DNA from: JAFDWI01 sp963764215
Lineage (GTDB): Bacteria; Actinomycetota; Acidimicrobiia; Acidimicrobiales; Iamiaceae
Direction of reading: 5' to 3'
Assembly (NCBI GenBank): GCA_963764215.1
Contig: CAVXRS010000003.1
Coordinates: forward strand, 62,001-126,000
Length of the DNA stretch: 64,000 nucleotides
Within the stretch, counting starts at the first letter, position 1; the number at the start of each line of letters is the position of its first letter. Below the pieces are notes generated by a model, which did no database searches, had not been told where the DNA came from, and saw only the letters and a program-made list of their open reading frames with translations. Shown piece after piece: positions 24,574-34,197 of this stretch. A program made the position numbers and the translations under genes.

Positions 24574-27056
24574 AGGCCGTCATCATGGCCGGGGGCGAGG
24601 GCACCCGGCTGCGCCCGCTCACCTCGAACGTTCCCAAGCCGATGCTCCCGCTGGCGAACGTTCCGATGATGGAACACATCGTCGATCTGCTGCGTCGTCA
24701 CGGCATCACCGACATCGTGGTCACCGTTGCGTACCTGGCGAATGCGGTCCGCACCTACTTCGGTGACGGGTCCGAATTCGGGGTGCGCATGGTGTACGCA
24801 ACCGAGGAGAGCCCGCTGGGAACGGCCGGTTCGGTGCGCAACGCCATGGATGAGCTCGACGAGCGCTTCCTCGTGATCTCCGGAGACGTGTTGACCGACA
24901 TCGACCTGTCGGCGATCGTCGACTTCCACGCCGCCAAGGAGGCGTTGGCGACGATCGGGTTGGTCGCGGTCGACGATCCGCTCGAGTTCGGCATCGTGAT
25001 CACCCGGGAGGACGGCACCATCGAGCGCTTCCTCGAGAAGCCCTCGTGGGGCCAGGTGTTCAGCGACACGATCAACACCGGCATCTTCGTCCTCGAACCC
25101 GAGATCTTCGACTTCATCCCCGCCGACGGTCCCTCGGACTTCTCGTCGGACGTCTTCCCAGAGGTGCTCCGGGCCGGTCGTGGGCTCTATGGAATGGTCG
25201 CCGACGGCTACTGGGAGGACGTGGGCACCCTCGAGGCCTACCAGCGTGCTCACGCCGACGTGCTCGACGCCCGTGTCGATGTCCAGATCGGCGGCTTCGA
25301 ACTCCGCGAGGGGGTCTGGCTCGGCGAGGGTGCCGAACTCCATCCCGAGGCCGAGGTGACCGGGAAGGTGGTGATCGGCAACTCCTGTCGGATCGAGGCC
25401 GGGGTGCACCTGGGGGACTTCACCGTACTGGGATCGAACGTGCGGGTCCGGGCGGACGCGACCCTGGAACGGGCCATCGTCCACGACAACGTCTACGTCG
25501 GGGAAGGAGCGCACGTTCGGGGCGCCATCGTCGGGCGAGGGTCGGATCTGCGTCGGGGATGCCATCTCGACGACGCCGCGGTGGTGGGGGACCAGTGCTT
25601 CATCGGTGAGGATGCGCAGATCTCGTCGGGAGTCAAGGTGTTCCCGTTCAAGACGGTGGAAGCCGGCGCGGTGGTGAACAACTCGATCGTGTGGGAATCG
25701 AAGGGAACCCGGACGTTGTTCGGTCGATCGGGCGTGGCCGGGATCGCCAACGTCGATGTGACGCCGGAAATGGCGAGTCGGGTCGCGATGGCCTTCGCCT
25801 CGACCCTTCCCAAGAACGCGACGGTGGTCACCTCACGGGACTCCAGTCGCTCGGGTCGGATGCTCAAGCGCGCCGCGATGGCCGGGCTGAACGCGTCCGG
25901 GGTCAACGTCGTCGACCTGGAGGTCGCCCCTGTTCCGGTGACGCGGTTCATCGTCCGCCAACCCCGCGCCGCGGGAGGTATGACGATCCGACTCGAAGCA
26001 GACGACACCCAGTCGGTGGTGATCAGGTTCTTCGGGGACGAGGGGCTCGATTTGTCCGATGCCCGCAAGCGCAAGGTCGAACGCCTCGTGAACCGCGAGG
26101 ATTTCCGCCGCGTGCTCGCGGAGGAGATCGGCGACATCGACTACCCCCCTCGCGCACTCGAGCACTACAGCGTGGCCCTCCAGGACACCGTCGATCTCCC
26201 CGCCCTGCGCAAGTCGTGCCCGAAGCTGGTCGTCGACTACTCCTACGGCTCGACGTCGTTCGTGATGCCGACCCTGTGGTCCAAGATCGGCGCGGACGTT
26301 CTCGGCGTGAATCCCTATGGCTCCACCTGGGGACTGCTCAGCTCGGACGCCGCCGAGCGCACCGAACGGGTCGCAGAACTGGTCATCTCCTCGGGCGCCG
26401 ACCTGGGCGCGGTCATCGACCCGGGTGGTGAGCGCCTGACGTTGGTCGACGGGCGCGGTCACATCCTGGACGGCACCCAGGCCCTCCTCGCATTCGTGCG
26501 CCTCATCGGAGGGCACATGGACGGGACCGCGATCGCCGTGCCGCTGTCCGCGACCCGACGCGTCCTCGAGGTGGCCGCGTCCGCCGAAGTCGATGTCGAG
26601 TGGACGCAGCGTTCCGCGATGGCCCTGATGGACCGGGCGCTCACCCCGGGCATCGGCTTCGTCGGCGACTGCGACGGTGGTTTCATCCTGCCGGGGTTCC
26701 TCCCGGCGTTCGACGCCGCTGCGGCCCTGGTGAAGCTCATCGAACTGCTCGCCCTCGACGGATCGTCGCTGCACGAGGTCGTCGACGAACTGCCTCCGAC
26801 GTCTCTGGTGCACACCGCCATCGTCACCCCCTGGGATCGCAAGGGCATGGTGATGCGAACCCTCGTCGAGCAGACCAAGAACCTCCGCGTCGAGCTCATC
26901 GACGGTGTGAAGGTGTGGCACGACTCGGACTGGGTGCTGGTCATTCCCGACGTGTCGGATCCGATCACCCACCTCTGGGCCGAGGCCGACTCCGAAGTCG
27001 AGGCACACCGCCTCGTCGACGAGTACGCACGGAGGATCCAGGAACTGGTGCGCTGA
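24570..27056 (+). CDS. Sugar-1-phosphate nucleotidyltransferase fused to a degenerate phosphomannomutase-like domain
   Basis: 828-aa fusion. Residues 1-235 are a nucleotidyltransferase of the mannose-1-phosphate guanylyltransferase type (MAGGEGTRLRPLT, later GDVLTDID, FLEKP and GYWEDVG). Residues 250-380 are left-handed beta-helix repeats. Residues 380-828 resemble phosphohexomutases: TSRDSSRSGRMLK corresponds to the GRDxR segment, but the position of the catalytic TASHNP serine reads GGMTIRLEADD, so mutase chemistry is probably lost. Fusions of this kind occur in actinobacteria and cyanobacteria. The likely role is GDP-mannose or another NDP-sugar supply for envelope glycans, with the C-terminal part regulatory or structural. 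Confidence 0.88.
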   Translation: MKAVIMAGGEGTRLRPLTSNVPKPMLPLANVPMMEHIVDLLRRHGITDIVVTVAYLANAVRTYFGDGSEFGVRMVYATEESPLGTAGSVRNAMDELDERFLVISGDVLTDIDLSAIVDFHAAKEALATIGLVAVDDPLEFGIVITREDGTIERFLEKPSWGQVFSDTINTGIFVLEPEIFDFIPADGPSDFSSDVFPEVLRAGRGLYGMVADGYWEDVGTLEAYQRAHADVLDARVDVQIGGFELREGVWLGEGAELHPEAEVTGKVVIGNSCRIEAGVHLGDFTVLGSNVRVRADATLERAIVHDNVYVGEGAHVRGAIVGRGSDLRRGCHLDDAAVVGDQCFIGEDAQISSGVKVFPFKTVEAGAVVNNSIVWESKGTRTLFGRSGVAGIANVDVTPEMASRVAMAFASTLPKNATVVTSRDSSRSGRMLKRAAMAGLNASGVNVVDLEVAPVPVTRFIVRQPRAAGGMTIRLEADDTQSVVIRFFGDEGLDLSDARKRKVERLVNREDFRRVLAEEIGDIDYPPRALEHYSVALQDTVDLPALRKSCPKLVVDYSYGSTSFVMPTLWSKIGADVLGVNPYGSTWGLLSSDAAERTERVAELVISSGADLGAVIDPGGERLTLVDGRGHILDGTQALLAFVRLIGGHMDGTAIAVPLSATRRVLEVAASAEVDVEWTQRSAMALMDRALTPGIGFVGDCDGGFILPGFLPAFDAAAALVKLIELLALDGSSLHEVVDELPPTSLVHTAIVTPWDRKGMVMRTLVEQTKNLRVELIDGVKVWHDSDWVLVIPDVSDPITHLWAEADSEVEAHRLVDEYARRIQELVR

Positions 27057-27112
27057 CCGGCCGCCCTGACGGGAGCCGGAACACGCGGTGACCAGCACCT
27101 CCCCGGGTGCGA

Positions 27113-27118
27113 TAGGTT
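27113..27118 (+). promoter_or_regulatory. -10 box for gcvH
   Basis: TAGGTT, 8 nt before the ATG at 27127. There is no room for a leader, so a glycine riboswitch is not possible here. Confidence 0.5.
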
Positions 27119-27126
27119 GGCGGCCC

Positions 27127-27507
27127 ATGGACGTGCCAGAAGAACTTCGCTATTCGACTGACCACGAATGGGTGAAGCGGGAGGACGACGGCCTACGCGT
27201 GGGCATCACCGACTACGCCCGTGACGCACTCGGCGACGTCGTGTTCGTTTCGCTTCCCGACGTCGGCGCCGACCTCGCGGTCGGCGCGGTGGCCGGCGAG
27301 GTGGAGTCCACCAAGGCGGTCTCGGAAATCTACGCGCCGATCGCCGGCAAGGTGCTCGAGGTGAACGACGCGCTCGCCGACAATCCCGAGAGCATCAACG
27401 CGGCCCCCTACGGGGATGGATGGTTGTTCCGGGTCGAACCAGCGGATCCCGACGCCTACCGACAACTGCTCGACGCGGATGCCTACCGCGCCCACATCAG
27501 CGACTGA
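27127..27507 (+). CDS. gcvH: Glycine cleavage system H protein
   Basis: 126-aa lipoyl carrier that shuttles the aminomethyl group between GcvP, GcvT and lipoamide dehydrogenase. The lipoylated lysine is K63 in the motif GEVESTKAVSEIYAP. The N-terminal YSTDHEWV is typical. It begins the block gcvH-garA-ftsR-DUF151-merR-gcvT, which parallels Rv1826-Rv1830 of M. tuberculosis. The ATG at 27127 is preferred over the upstream one at 27088 because of the -10 spacing and the family N-terminus. Confidence 0.95.
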   Translation: MDVPEELRYSTDHEWVKREDDGLRVGITDYARDALGDVVFVSLPDVGADLAVGAVAGEVESTKAVSEIYAPIAGKVLEVNDALADNPESINAAPYGDGWLFRVEPADPDAYRQLLDADAYRAHISD

Positions 27508-27523
27508 GTTCGTCGATTCCGCC

Positions 27524-27994
27524 GTGTTCTGCAACAACTGCGGTCATCAGAACCCTCTCGGTTCGAACTACTGCTCGTCGTGCGGAGCAACGCTCGACGC
27601 CAATCTGGGCGACCCGTCGACCGTGACGTTCCAGATCGACGCAGTACCCGGCGCCGAAGAAATCGCGGTCGACCTCGAGGAGCTCTCGACCGGCGGGATC
27701 CTCGTCGTCACCCGTGGACCCAACGCGGGATCCAGGTTCACCCTCGACACGCCACAGCTGTCGGTCGGTCGACATCCCGAGAGCGACATCTTCCTCGACG
27801 ACGTGACCGTGTCCCGTCATCACGTCGAGATGACCCGGCAACCGTCGGGCGCATATCTGGTGCGAGACGTCGGTTCGTTGAACGGGACCTATCTCAACCG
27901 CGAGCGGATCGATGAGGCCCCGCTGCGTACGGGAGATGAACTGCAGATCGGAAAGTTCAAACTGGTCTATCTCGAGGGCGGAAACGACTCGTGA
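27524..27994 (+). CDS. garA: GarA-type FHA-domain regulator with N-terminal zinc ribbon
   Basis: Phosphothreonine-dependent regulator. In mycobacteria GarA (Rv1827) binds and inhibits 2-oxoglutarate dehydrogenase components and NAD-glutamate dehydrogenase and activates glutamate synthase, until phosphorylated on an N-terminal TT pair. Here residues 1-22 form a zinc ribbon (C3, C6, C17, C20), absent from mycobacterial GarA. A possible phosphosite STVTF lies near residue 33 in place of ETTSVF. The FHA core (GPNAGSRF, GRHPESD, SRHH, SLNGTYLN, IGKFKLVYL) is very close to GarA. The GTG at 27524 is the likely start, placing the first zinc ligands right at the N-terminus. Its stop overlaps the ftsR start. 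Confidence 0.88.
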   Translation: MFCNNCGHQNPLGSNYCSSCGATLDANLGDPSTVTFQIDAVPGAEEIAVDLEELSTGGILVVTRGPNAGSRFTLDTPQLSVGRHPESDIFLDDVTVSRHHVEMTRQPSGAYLVRDVGSLNGTYLNRERIDEAPLRTGDELQIGKFKLVYLEGGNDS

Positions 27995-28997
27995 CCACCT
28001 CGACCCATCTGTCGATCAGCGAGGTCATGAGCCTGCTCAAGGACGACTTCCCTGATCTCACCATCACCAAGATCCGGTACCTGGAGAGCCAGGGACTGAT
28101 CGATCCGGAACGGACCGCGTCCGGGTACCGCAAGTTCTACGAGAGCGACATCGAGCGACTCCGGTGGGTGTTGCGACAGCAGCGCGAGAACTTTCTACCG
28201 CTCAAGGTGATCAAGCGACGGCTCGACACCCTCGACGGCAAGGAGGGGGTCGAGGCTGCCGACGAACCGGCCCAGGAATCCCTGGATCTCGCGCACGGTG
28301 ACGACCACGGCGAACCGCCGGTCTGGATGGTCGACCACGCGAAGGCGTCGAGATCCAGGCACGAAGAACCGCAAGCTCCTCCAGGGGCCACCCCCGAGGA
28401 GTCGGCAGTCCAGGCGTCCCCGAACGGCACGAACGAGAAACGACGAAATCCCCCCAACCGAGCCCGACGACGGGGCACGACACGCACTCGAGAGGGCCAC
28501 ATCGGTGAACCACGAATCGAAGAACAGTGAAGCGGGGGCCGCGAATCCGGAGACGAAGAAGCCCACGGTCGCAACCACGCCGCAACCTCCGCAAGGCTCC
28601 GACCCGAGCGATGTGACCATGACCCGGCGGGAGCTGCTGGAAGCGACCGGCCTCAGTGATTCCCAGCTCGCCCAACTCGAATCGTTCGGAATCGTGACGA
28701 CGGCCAGTGGGATCGACGGAGAGGTCTACGGCGCTCCGGCGGTCATCTGCGCCCGGCACGCGGCCACGCTGCTCGCGGCCGGGATCGAGGCCGCGTCATC
28801 TGCGCGCCTACAAGGTCGCGGCAGACCGGGAAGCCGGGCTCTACGAACAGCTTCTCCTGCCGCTGCTGCGCCAACGGAACCCCGCAGCCCGAGCCGAGGC
28901 ACTCCAGGTCCTCGAACGCACGACCAAGGCCGGCGCCGCGATCCACTCGGCGCTCCTCCGCAGTTCCCTGCAGCATCTGTTGCGATCGGCACGCTGA
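27991..28997 (+). CDS. ftsR: MerR-family regulator FtsR (Rv1828 type), read through two frameshifts
   Basis: Transcription factor known in Corynebacterium as an activator of ftsZ. Residues 1-75 are a MerR winged helix (LSISEVMSLLKDDF, KIRYLESQGLIDPERTASGYRKFY, LRWVLRQQRENFLPLKVIKRRL). After a low-complexity linker the second winged-helix-like half appears in another frame (MTRRELLEATGLSDSQLAQLE), and its end in a third (RHLRAYKVAADREAGLYEQL). The first shift lies somewhere in 28380-28480; the second is at about 28792-28794 (GIEA|RHLRAY). Both are +1. The joined protein fits the FtsR architecture. It starts at a GTG overlapping the garA stop. Confidence 0.82.
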
Positions 28998-29012
28998 TCG
29001 TCGGTACGACAC

Positions 29013-29018
29013 TAGAGT
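29013..29018 (+). promoter_or_regulatory. -10 box for the DUF151 gene (leaderless)
   Basis: TAGAGT followed by exactly 7 nt and the ATG at 29026, with no Shine-Dalgarno sequence. It gives this gene its own promoter inside the gcv block. Confidence 0.6.
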
Positions 29019-29025
29019 TTTCCGC

Positions 29026-29523
29026 ATGGTCGACATGGAGCTTCTCGGTCTCAGGGTCGAACCTCCGGCGAACACACCCATCGTGTTGTTGCGGGAAACC
29101 ACAGGAGAAGGGCGGATTCTCCCGATCTTCATCGGCGGACCCGAAGCCACCGCGATCGCGTTCGTGCTCGAAGGGGTCAGCACGCCCCGACCACTGACCC
29201 ACGACCTGCTCCACGACGTGCTCGACGCCTTGGACTCACAACTCGTGCGGGTGGTGTTGACGGCACTCCATGAGGGCACGTTCTTCGCAGAGCTCGAGCT
29301 CTCCACCCCGCGGGGCACCGAACGGGTTTCGTGTCGGCCTTCGGATGGGATCGCACTCGCGCTGCGGACGTCCTCACCGATCGTCGCGACCGAGGAGCTG
29401 CTGGACGAAGCCGGACAGGTTCCCATCATCGAAGAAGTCGAGGGCACCGAATCCAACGAGGCCGTCGTCGAGGAGTTCAAGGATTTCATCGAGAACGTGG
29501 ATCCCGAGGACTTCGCATCCTGA
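29026..29523 (+). CDS. DUF151 bifunctional-nuclease family protein
   Basis: 165-aa protein of the BFN domain family, corresponding in position and type to Rv1829. Characteristic segments are VVLLRE-type strands (PIVLLRETTGEGRILPIFIGGPEA), LTHDLLHDVLDALD and the core RPSDGIALALR. The C-terminus is acidic (EEVEGTESNEAVVEEFKDFIENVDPEDF), as in many actinobacterial members. Plant and Thermotoga homologues are reported to have RNase/DNase activity or to be structurally known, but the role in bacteria is unclear. It always travels with the two MerR-like genes in this block. Confidence 0.88.
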   Translation: MVDMELLGLRVEPPANTPIVLLRETTGEGRILPIFIGGPEATAIAFVLEGVSTPRPLTHDLLHDVLDALDSQLVRVVLTALHEGTFFAELELSTPRGTERVSCRPSDGIALALRTSSPIVATEELLDEAGQVPIIEEVEGTESNEAVVEEFKDFIENVDPEDFAS

Positions 29524-29597
29524 AATCGTCACCCGGGCCATTGACAGCGACGACGGCCGCCTTCTAGGTTGATCGGTGACGCCGTAATTTCACGGTT

Positions 29598-30122
29598 GTG
29601 GTGCGGGACCGACAGGAGCTCAGGGTGGAAACCAACGGATTCAGCGGGCGCCAGACGGCGGAGATCGTCGGGATCACGTATCGACAACTCGACTACTGGG
29701 CCCGGACGGATCTGGTCCGGCCGAGCCTCGTGGATGCCAACGGCAGCGGGTCGCGCAGACGCTACGCGTACGGTGATCTGCTGGAGCTCAAGATCATCAA
29801 ACAGCTCCTCGACGCGGGGATCTCCCTTCCGGCCGTGCGCAGTGCTTTCGGGTACCTGCGTGATCAGCTCGGTTCGGACATCGCCAGTGCCCACATCGTG
29901 CTTTCAGGGTCCTCGGCGGTGCTCGTGCGTGACGGTGAGGAATTGATCGACGTCGTCAACCGGTTCAAGGGCCAGGGGGTCCTCAACCTGCTCGCGCTCT
30001 CTGACGTGCAGACCGATCTCGACGATGCCGTGCGCAACAGCGCCGTCCGCAGCCTCGCGTCAGCCACCGAGAGCGCACCCTCCCCGCAGCGCGCACCTGT
30101 GCCGCGCCGCGCGGCCCGATGA
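29598..30122 (+). CDS. MerR-family regulator (Rv1830 type)
   Basis: 174-aa DNA-binding protein. The MerR helix-turn-helix is clear (GFSGRQTAEIVGITYRQLDYWARTDLV), followed by SGSRRRYAYGDLLELKIIKQLLDAGISLPAVRSAF and a C-terminal effector-like region with FKGQGVLNLLALSDV. The same gene order and type occur at Rv1830. A GTG at 29598 starts the longest form; a GTG near 29623 is an alternative. A TAGGTT box lies at about 29566-29571. The stop overlaps the gcvT start (ATGA), so gcvT is translated with it. Confidence 0.86.
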   Translation: MVRDRQELRVETNGFSGRQTAEIVGITYRQLDYWARTDLVRPSLVDANGSGSRRRYAYGDLLELKIIKQLLDAGISLPAVRSAFGYLRDQLGSDIASAHIVLSGSSAVLVRDGEELIDVVNRFKGQGVLNLLALSDVQTDLDDAVRNSAVRSLASATESAPSPQRAPVPRRAAR

Positions 30123-31192
30123 CGCTGCGCCATTCGGTTCTCGACTCGCGACACCGCGCTGCGGGCGCGAAGATGGTTCCGTTCGGGGGCTGGGAGATGC
30201 CGCTCCAGTATCCGACCGGGACCCTCGCCGAGCACCGGGCCTGTCGCGCGACAGCGGTCGCCTTCGACGTGAGCCATCTGGGATCGGTCCTGGTCGACGG
30301 CGCCGGAGCAATCGACCGACTGCAACGGGCCTTCACCAACGACCTCGGTCGGATCGGCTCCGGAAGGGCGCAGTACACCCACCTGCTCGACGCGCAGGAT
30401 GCTTCGGTGCTCGACGACATCATCGTGTGGTGGCTCGACGACGACTCGTTCGTCGTCATGCCGAACGCGTCGAACACGGCAAGGGTGATCGAAGCGCTCG
30501 GCGTGCCGAGCCGCGACGTGACCGACGATCGGGCGCTCATCGCCCTTCAGGGCCCAGACGCCCGGAACCTGCTCGGGTCCGTCGCACCGGATGCCGCCGC
30601 GGTGCAGCGCTTCCGGGTGAGCCGATTCAAGTGGCAGGGGGTCGAGGCGATCGCCGCGGGCACGGGCTACACGGGTGAGGACGGCGTGGAGGTCTCGGTC
30701 CCGGTGGAACGTGCCGAGGCGTTCTGGGACGCCGTCGTCGATGCCGGGTTCCGCCCGGCCGGACTGGGGGCCCGCGACACCCTTCGGCTCGAGGCGGGTC
30801 TGCCGCTCCATGGCCACGAACTGGGTCCGGGAATCACCCCGCTGCAGGCCGGGCTCGGCTGGGTCGTGAGCTGGGACAAGGGTCCGTTCCAGGGGCGTGA
30901 GGCGCTGGCCGCCGAGCGGGACCGGGGTGTGGATCGCAAGCTCGTCGGACTCCGTGTCGAAGGGCGACGACCACCACGGACCGACCAGCGGGTCCACCAC
31001 AGCGGCTCCGATGTCGGGGTGGTCACCAGTGGCAACTTCTCACCGACGTTGGAGACGGGGATCGCGTTCGCGCTCGTCGACCCGGACCTCGAGCTCGGCG
31101 CGCAGGTGGCCGTGGTGGCCCGATCCGGCGGGGAGAGCCCGGCCCGGGTCGTGCGGGTGCCCTTTATCAACGTGACTGAGGAGGTTCAGTAG
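30119..31192 (+). CDS. gcvT: Glycine cleavage system T protein (aminomethyltransferase)
   Basis: Transfers the methylene group from the H protein to tetrahydrofolate, releasing ammonia. 357 aa, family-typical. MVPFGGWEMPLQY, FDVSHLG (with the catalytic Asp region), FTNDLGRIGSGRAQYT, GYTGEDGVEV and RDTLRLEAGLPLHGHEL are visible. It overlaps the upstream regulator by ATGA and converges on gcvP, overlapping its end by a few bases. GcvT and GcvH are thus collinear while GcvP is on the other strand. Confidence 0.93.
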   Translation: MTLRHSVLDSRHRAAGAKMVPFGGWEMPLQYPTGTLAEHRACRATAVAFDVSHLGSVLVDGAGAIDRLQRAFTNDLGRIGSGRAQYTHLLDAQDASVLDDIIVWWLDDDSFVVMPNASNTARVIEALGVPSRDVTDDRALIALQGPDARNLLGSVAPDAAAVQRFRVSRFKWQGVEAIAAGTGYTGEDGVEVSVPVERAEAFWDAVVDAGFRPAGLGARDTLRLEAGLPLHGHELGPGITPLQAGLGWVVSWDKGPFQGREALAAERDRGVDRKLVGLRVEGRRPPRTDQRVHHSGSDVGVVTSGNFSPTLETGIAFALVDPDLELGAQVAVVARSGGESPARVVRVPFINVTEEVQ

Positions 31193-34070
31193 CGGTAGTC
31201 CTCGACCGGGGGACACGCACACACCAGGTTCCGGTCTCCGAAGACCCCGTCGATGCGGCGCACCGGCGGGAAGTACTTGTGGGCGCGCACACGGTGAACC
31301 GGAAACACCCCCTCGGCGCGGGAATAGCGGTGGTTCCATTCGTCGGCCAGCATCGCCACGGTGTGGGGAGCGTTGATCAGTGGGTTGTCGTCGGCCGGCG
31401 AGCGTGCCATCTGCGACCCGGTCGATCTCCGTCCGGATCGCGAGCATCGCGTCGCAGAATCGGTCGATCTCGTCGAGATCCTCTGATTCGGTGGGCTCCA
31501 CCATCAACGTCCCGGCAACGGGAAAGCTCATGGTCGGGGCGTGGAAGCCGTAGTCGATGAGCCGTTTGGCGACGTCGTCCACCGTGATGCCGGTCGACTT
31601 GGTGATCGGGCGCAAATCGAGAATGCATTCGTGGGCCACATGCCCTGCGGCGCCCACGTACAGCACGGGATAGGCCGCTTCGAGCCGGGTCGCGATGTAG
31701 TTGGCGTTCAGGATCGCCATCTTCGCCGCGTCGGTGCATCCTTGCGGACCCATCATCATCAGATACATCCAGGAGATCGGCAGAATGCCGGCGGAGCCCA
31801 GCGGCGCGGCGCTGACGGGACCGATCCCCGTCTCGGGCCCGGCTGCGGCGTCGGCGGGATGGTTCGGCAGGAACGGCGCGAGATGCGCGGCAACGGCCAC
31901 CGGGCCGACACCGGGGCCACCTCCTCCGTGGGGGATGCAGAACGTCTTGTGCAGGTTCAGATGGGACACGTCCGCGCCGAAATCGCCCGGTCGGGCCAGT
32001 CCCACCATCGCGTTGAGGTTGGCCCCGTCCAGGTAGACCTGCGCTCCCGCCGCGTGGACGAGGTCACAGATCGTGGTGACGGCCTCCTCGAAGACGCCAT
32101 GGGTCGAGGGGTACGTGATCATCAGCGCCGCCACCTCGCCCGGGTTTTCCTCGAGCTTCGACCGGAGGTCCGCCACATCCACGTTGCCCTCATCGTCACA
32201 GTCGACGACCACGACGCGCATGCCCGCCATGGTCGCACTCGCCGCATTGGTGCCGTGCGCGGACGAGGGGATGAGACAGATGCCGACGCCGGGCCTCACC
32301 CTGCGAACGGTGCCAGGCGCGGATGGCGAGGAGGCCCGCGAGTTCTCCCTGGGAGCCCGCGTTGGGCTGGAGCGATACGGCGGCATAGCCGGTGATCGCA
32401 CAGAGGGCGTCCTGGAGGTCCCGGGCGAGTCGGGCGTAGCCCGCCCGCTGTGGAGCGGGAGCAAATGGATGGATGCCGGCGAAAGCCGGCCAGGAGACGG
32501 GTTCCATCTCGGCGGTGGCATTCAACTTCATCGTGCACGACCCCAGTGGAATCATGGTCCGATCCAGGGCGAGATCCGCATCGGCGAGGTGGCGGAGGTA
32601 CCGCAGCATCGCGGTCTCCGAGCGGTGCGAAGAGAACACCTCTGCCGTGCAGAACTGCGAGGTCCGACGGTCAGCGGGGTCGGACTCCTCGATCTCCCGG
32701 GCCGTTTCGTCGAGCGACGCGGGATCGATCTGGACGCCGAAGCAGCCCAGGACCACCTGCAGGTCGTCCAACGTGGTGGTCTCATCGCACGCAATCGCGA
32801 CGTGGTCGTCGTCGACGTGGCGAAGGTTGTAGCCACGTTCGAGCGCCACTTGGACCACGGCGTCGGCCTCGCCGGGGACGGACACGGTGACCGTGTCGAA
32901 GAACCGTGACGAGCCCACTTCGATCCCCGCCGAGCCGAGACCGACCGCCAGGATTCCGGCCATTCGGTGGATGCGCTGTGCGATCTTCTCCAGGCCCTCG
33001 GGGCCGTGGTACACCGCGTAGGCACCTGCCATGACGGCCAGGAGGACCTGCGCGGTGCAGATGTTCGAGGTGGCACGCTCACGTCGGATGTGCTGTTCAC
33101 GGGTCTGGAGGGCGAGACGGTGCGCAGGGGCACCATCGACGTCTCGGGAGGTTCCCACGATCCTTCCCGGTAGTGAGCGTTCGAGCCCTCGACGGACGGC
33201 CATGAACGCAGCGTGCGGGCCACCATTGCCAAGCGGTACCCCGAAGCGCTGCGACGAACCCACGGCGATGTCCGCGCCCCATTCACCGGGTGGGACGAAC
33301 AAGGTGGCGGCGAACAGATCCGTCGTCGCGATGACCAGTCCGCCGAGCTCGTGGACTTGTCCGGCGAGGTCCCGCAGGGCCGCGGTGGTGGCTCGGCGTC
33401 CGCTCGAACCCGGTTGTGACACCACGACGCCGAACGGAGTCGTCGCGCCGATCCCGTCATCGAGATCGAAGGTCTCGACGAGGAGCCCGAGCGGCTCGGC
33501 CCGGGTACGCAGGACCGCCAGGGTCTGCGGGTGGGTGTCCCGGTCGACGAGCAGGGGAGCGTCCTCGGACACCTTGGACACCCGTCGGGCCAACGTCATC
33601 GCCTCGGCGACCGCGGTGGACTCGTCGAGCAGCGACGCATTGGCCACCTCCAGCGCGCACAGATCCGACACCATGGTCTGGAAGTTCAACAGCGCCTCGA
33701 GACGGCCCTGGGAGATCTCGGGTTGATACGGCGTGTACGCCGTGTACCAGGCGGGATTCTCCAGGATGTTCCGGCGGATGACCGGGGGAGTGATCGTGTC
33801 GTGGTAACCGAGCCCGATCATCGAGCGCAGGAGGGTGTTGTCCTCGGCGAGTGTTGCCAGCGCAGCCAGCGCGTCCCGTTCCGAGAGCGCCGCGGGGATC
33901 TCCAGGGGAGCGTCGTAGCGGATTCCAGCGGGCACGACCCGGTCGATGAGCCTGTCCAGGTCCTCGACACCGATCCGGGCGAGCATCTTGGCCACCTGGT
34001 CCTTCCGGGGTCCGATGTGGCGTCCCCGGAAGGCGTCGTCGTCGAACAGGTCGGTCAGCGGTGCGGTCAC
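31186..34070 (-). CDS. gcvP: Glycine dehydrogenase (decarboxylating) GcvP, read through two frameshifts
   Basis: PLP-dependent P protein that decarboxylates glycine and loads the H protein. The long single-chain form is present: N-terminal half from RGRHIGPRKDQVAKML, and C-terminal half with the PLP lysine in HLNLHKTFCIPHGGGGPG. The frame breaks at about 32283-32295 (SQGEARR to ICLIPSSAHGTN) and at about 31398 (DGTLA to ADDNPLINAPHT), both +1 relative to translation. Joined length is about 960 aa, normal for the family. The start is a GTG at 34070 with a GAAGG stretch 9 nt upstream. The 127 nt before it (34071-34197) hold no clear riboswitch. Confidence 0.9.
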
Positions 34071-34197
34071 GAACTCTTACCTTCGGTCAGGGGACATCGT
34101 CGAACCTCTCCGGTGTCAATTGACCCGAGCGCCTCGCAGATGGCCGCTCGCCGTCGGCGTGAGCCGAGTGCTCTGAAGAGCGGGTTCGAAAGCGACT

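Noticed and set aside
27057..27126. Glycine riboswitch before gcvH
   Set aside because: The gap is only 70 nt and the -10 box ends 8 nt before the start codon, so no leader is transcribed.
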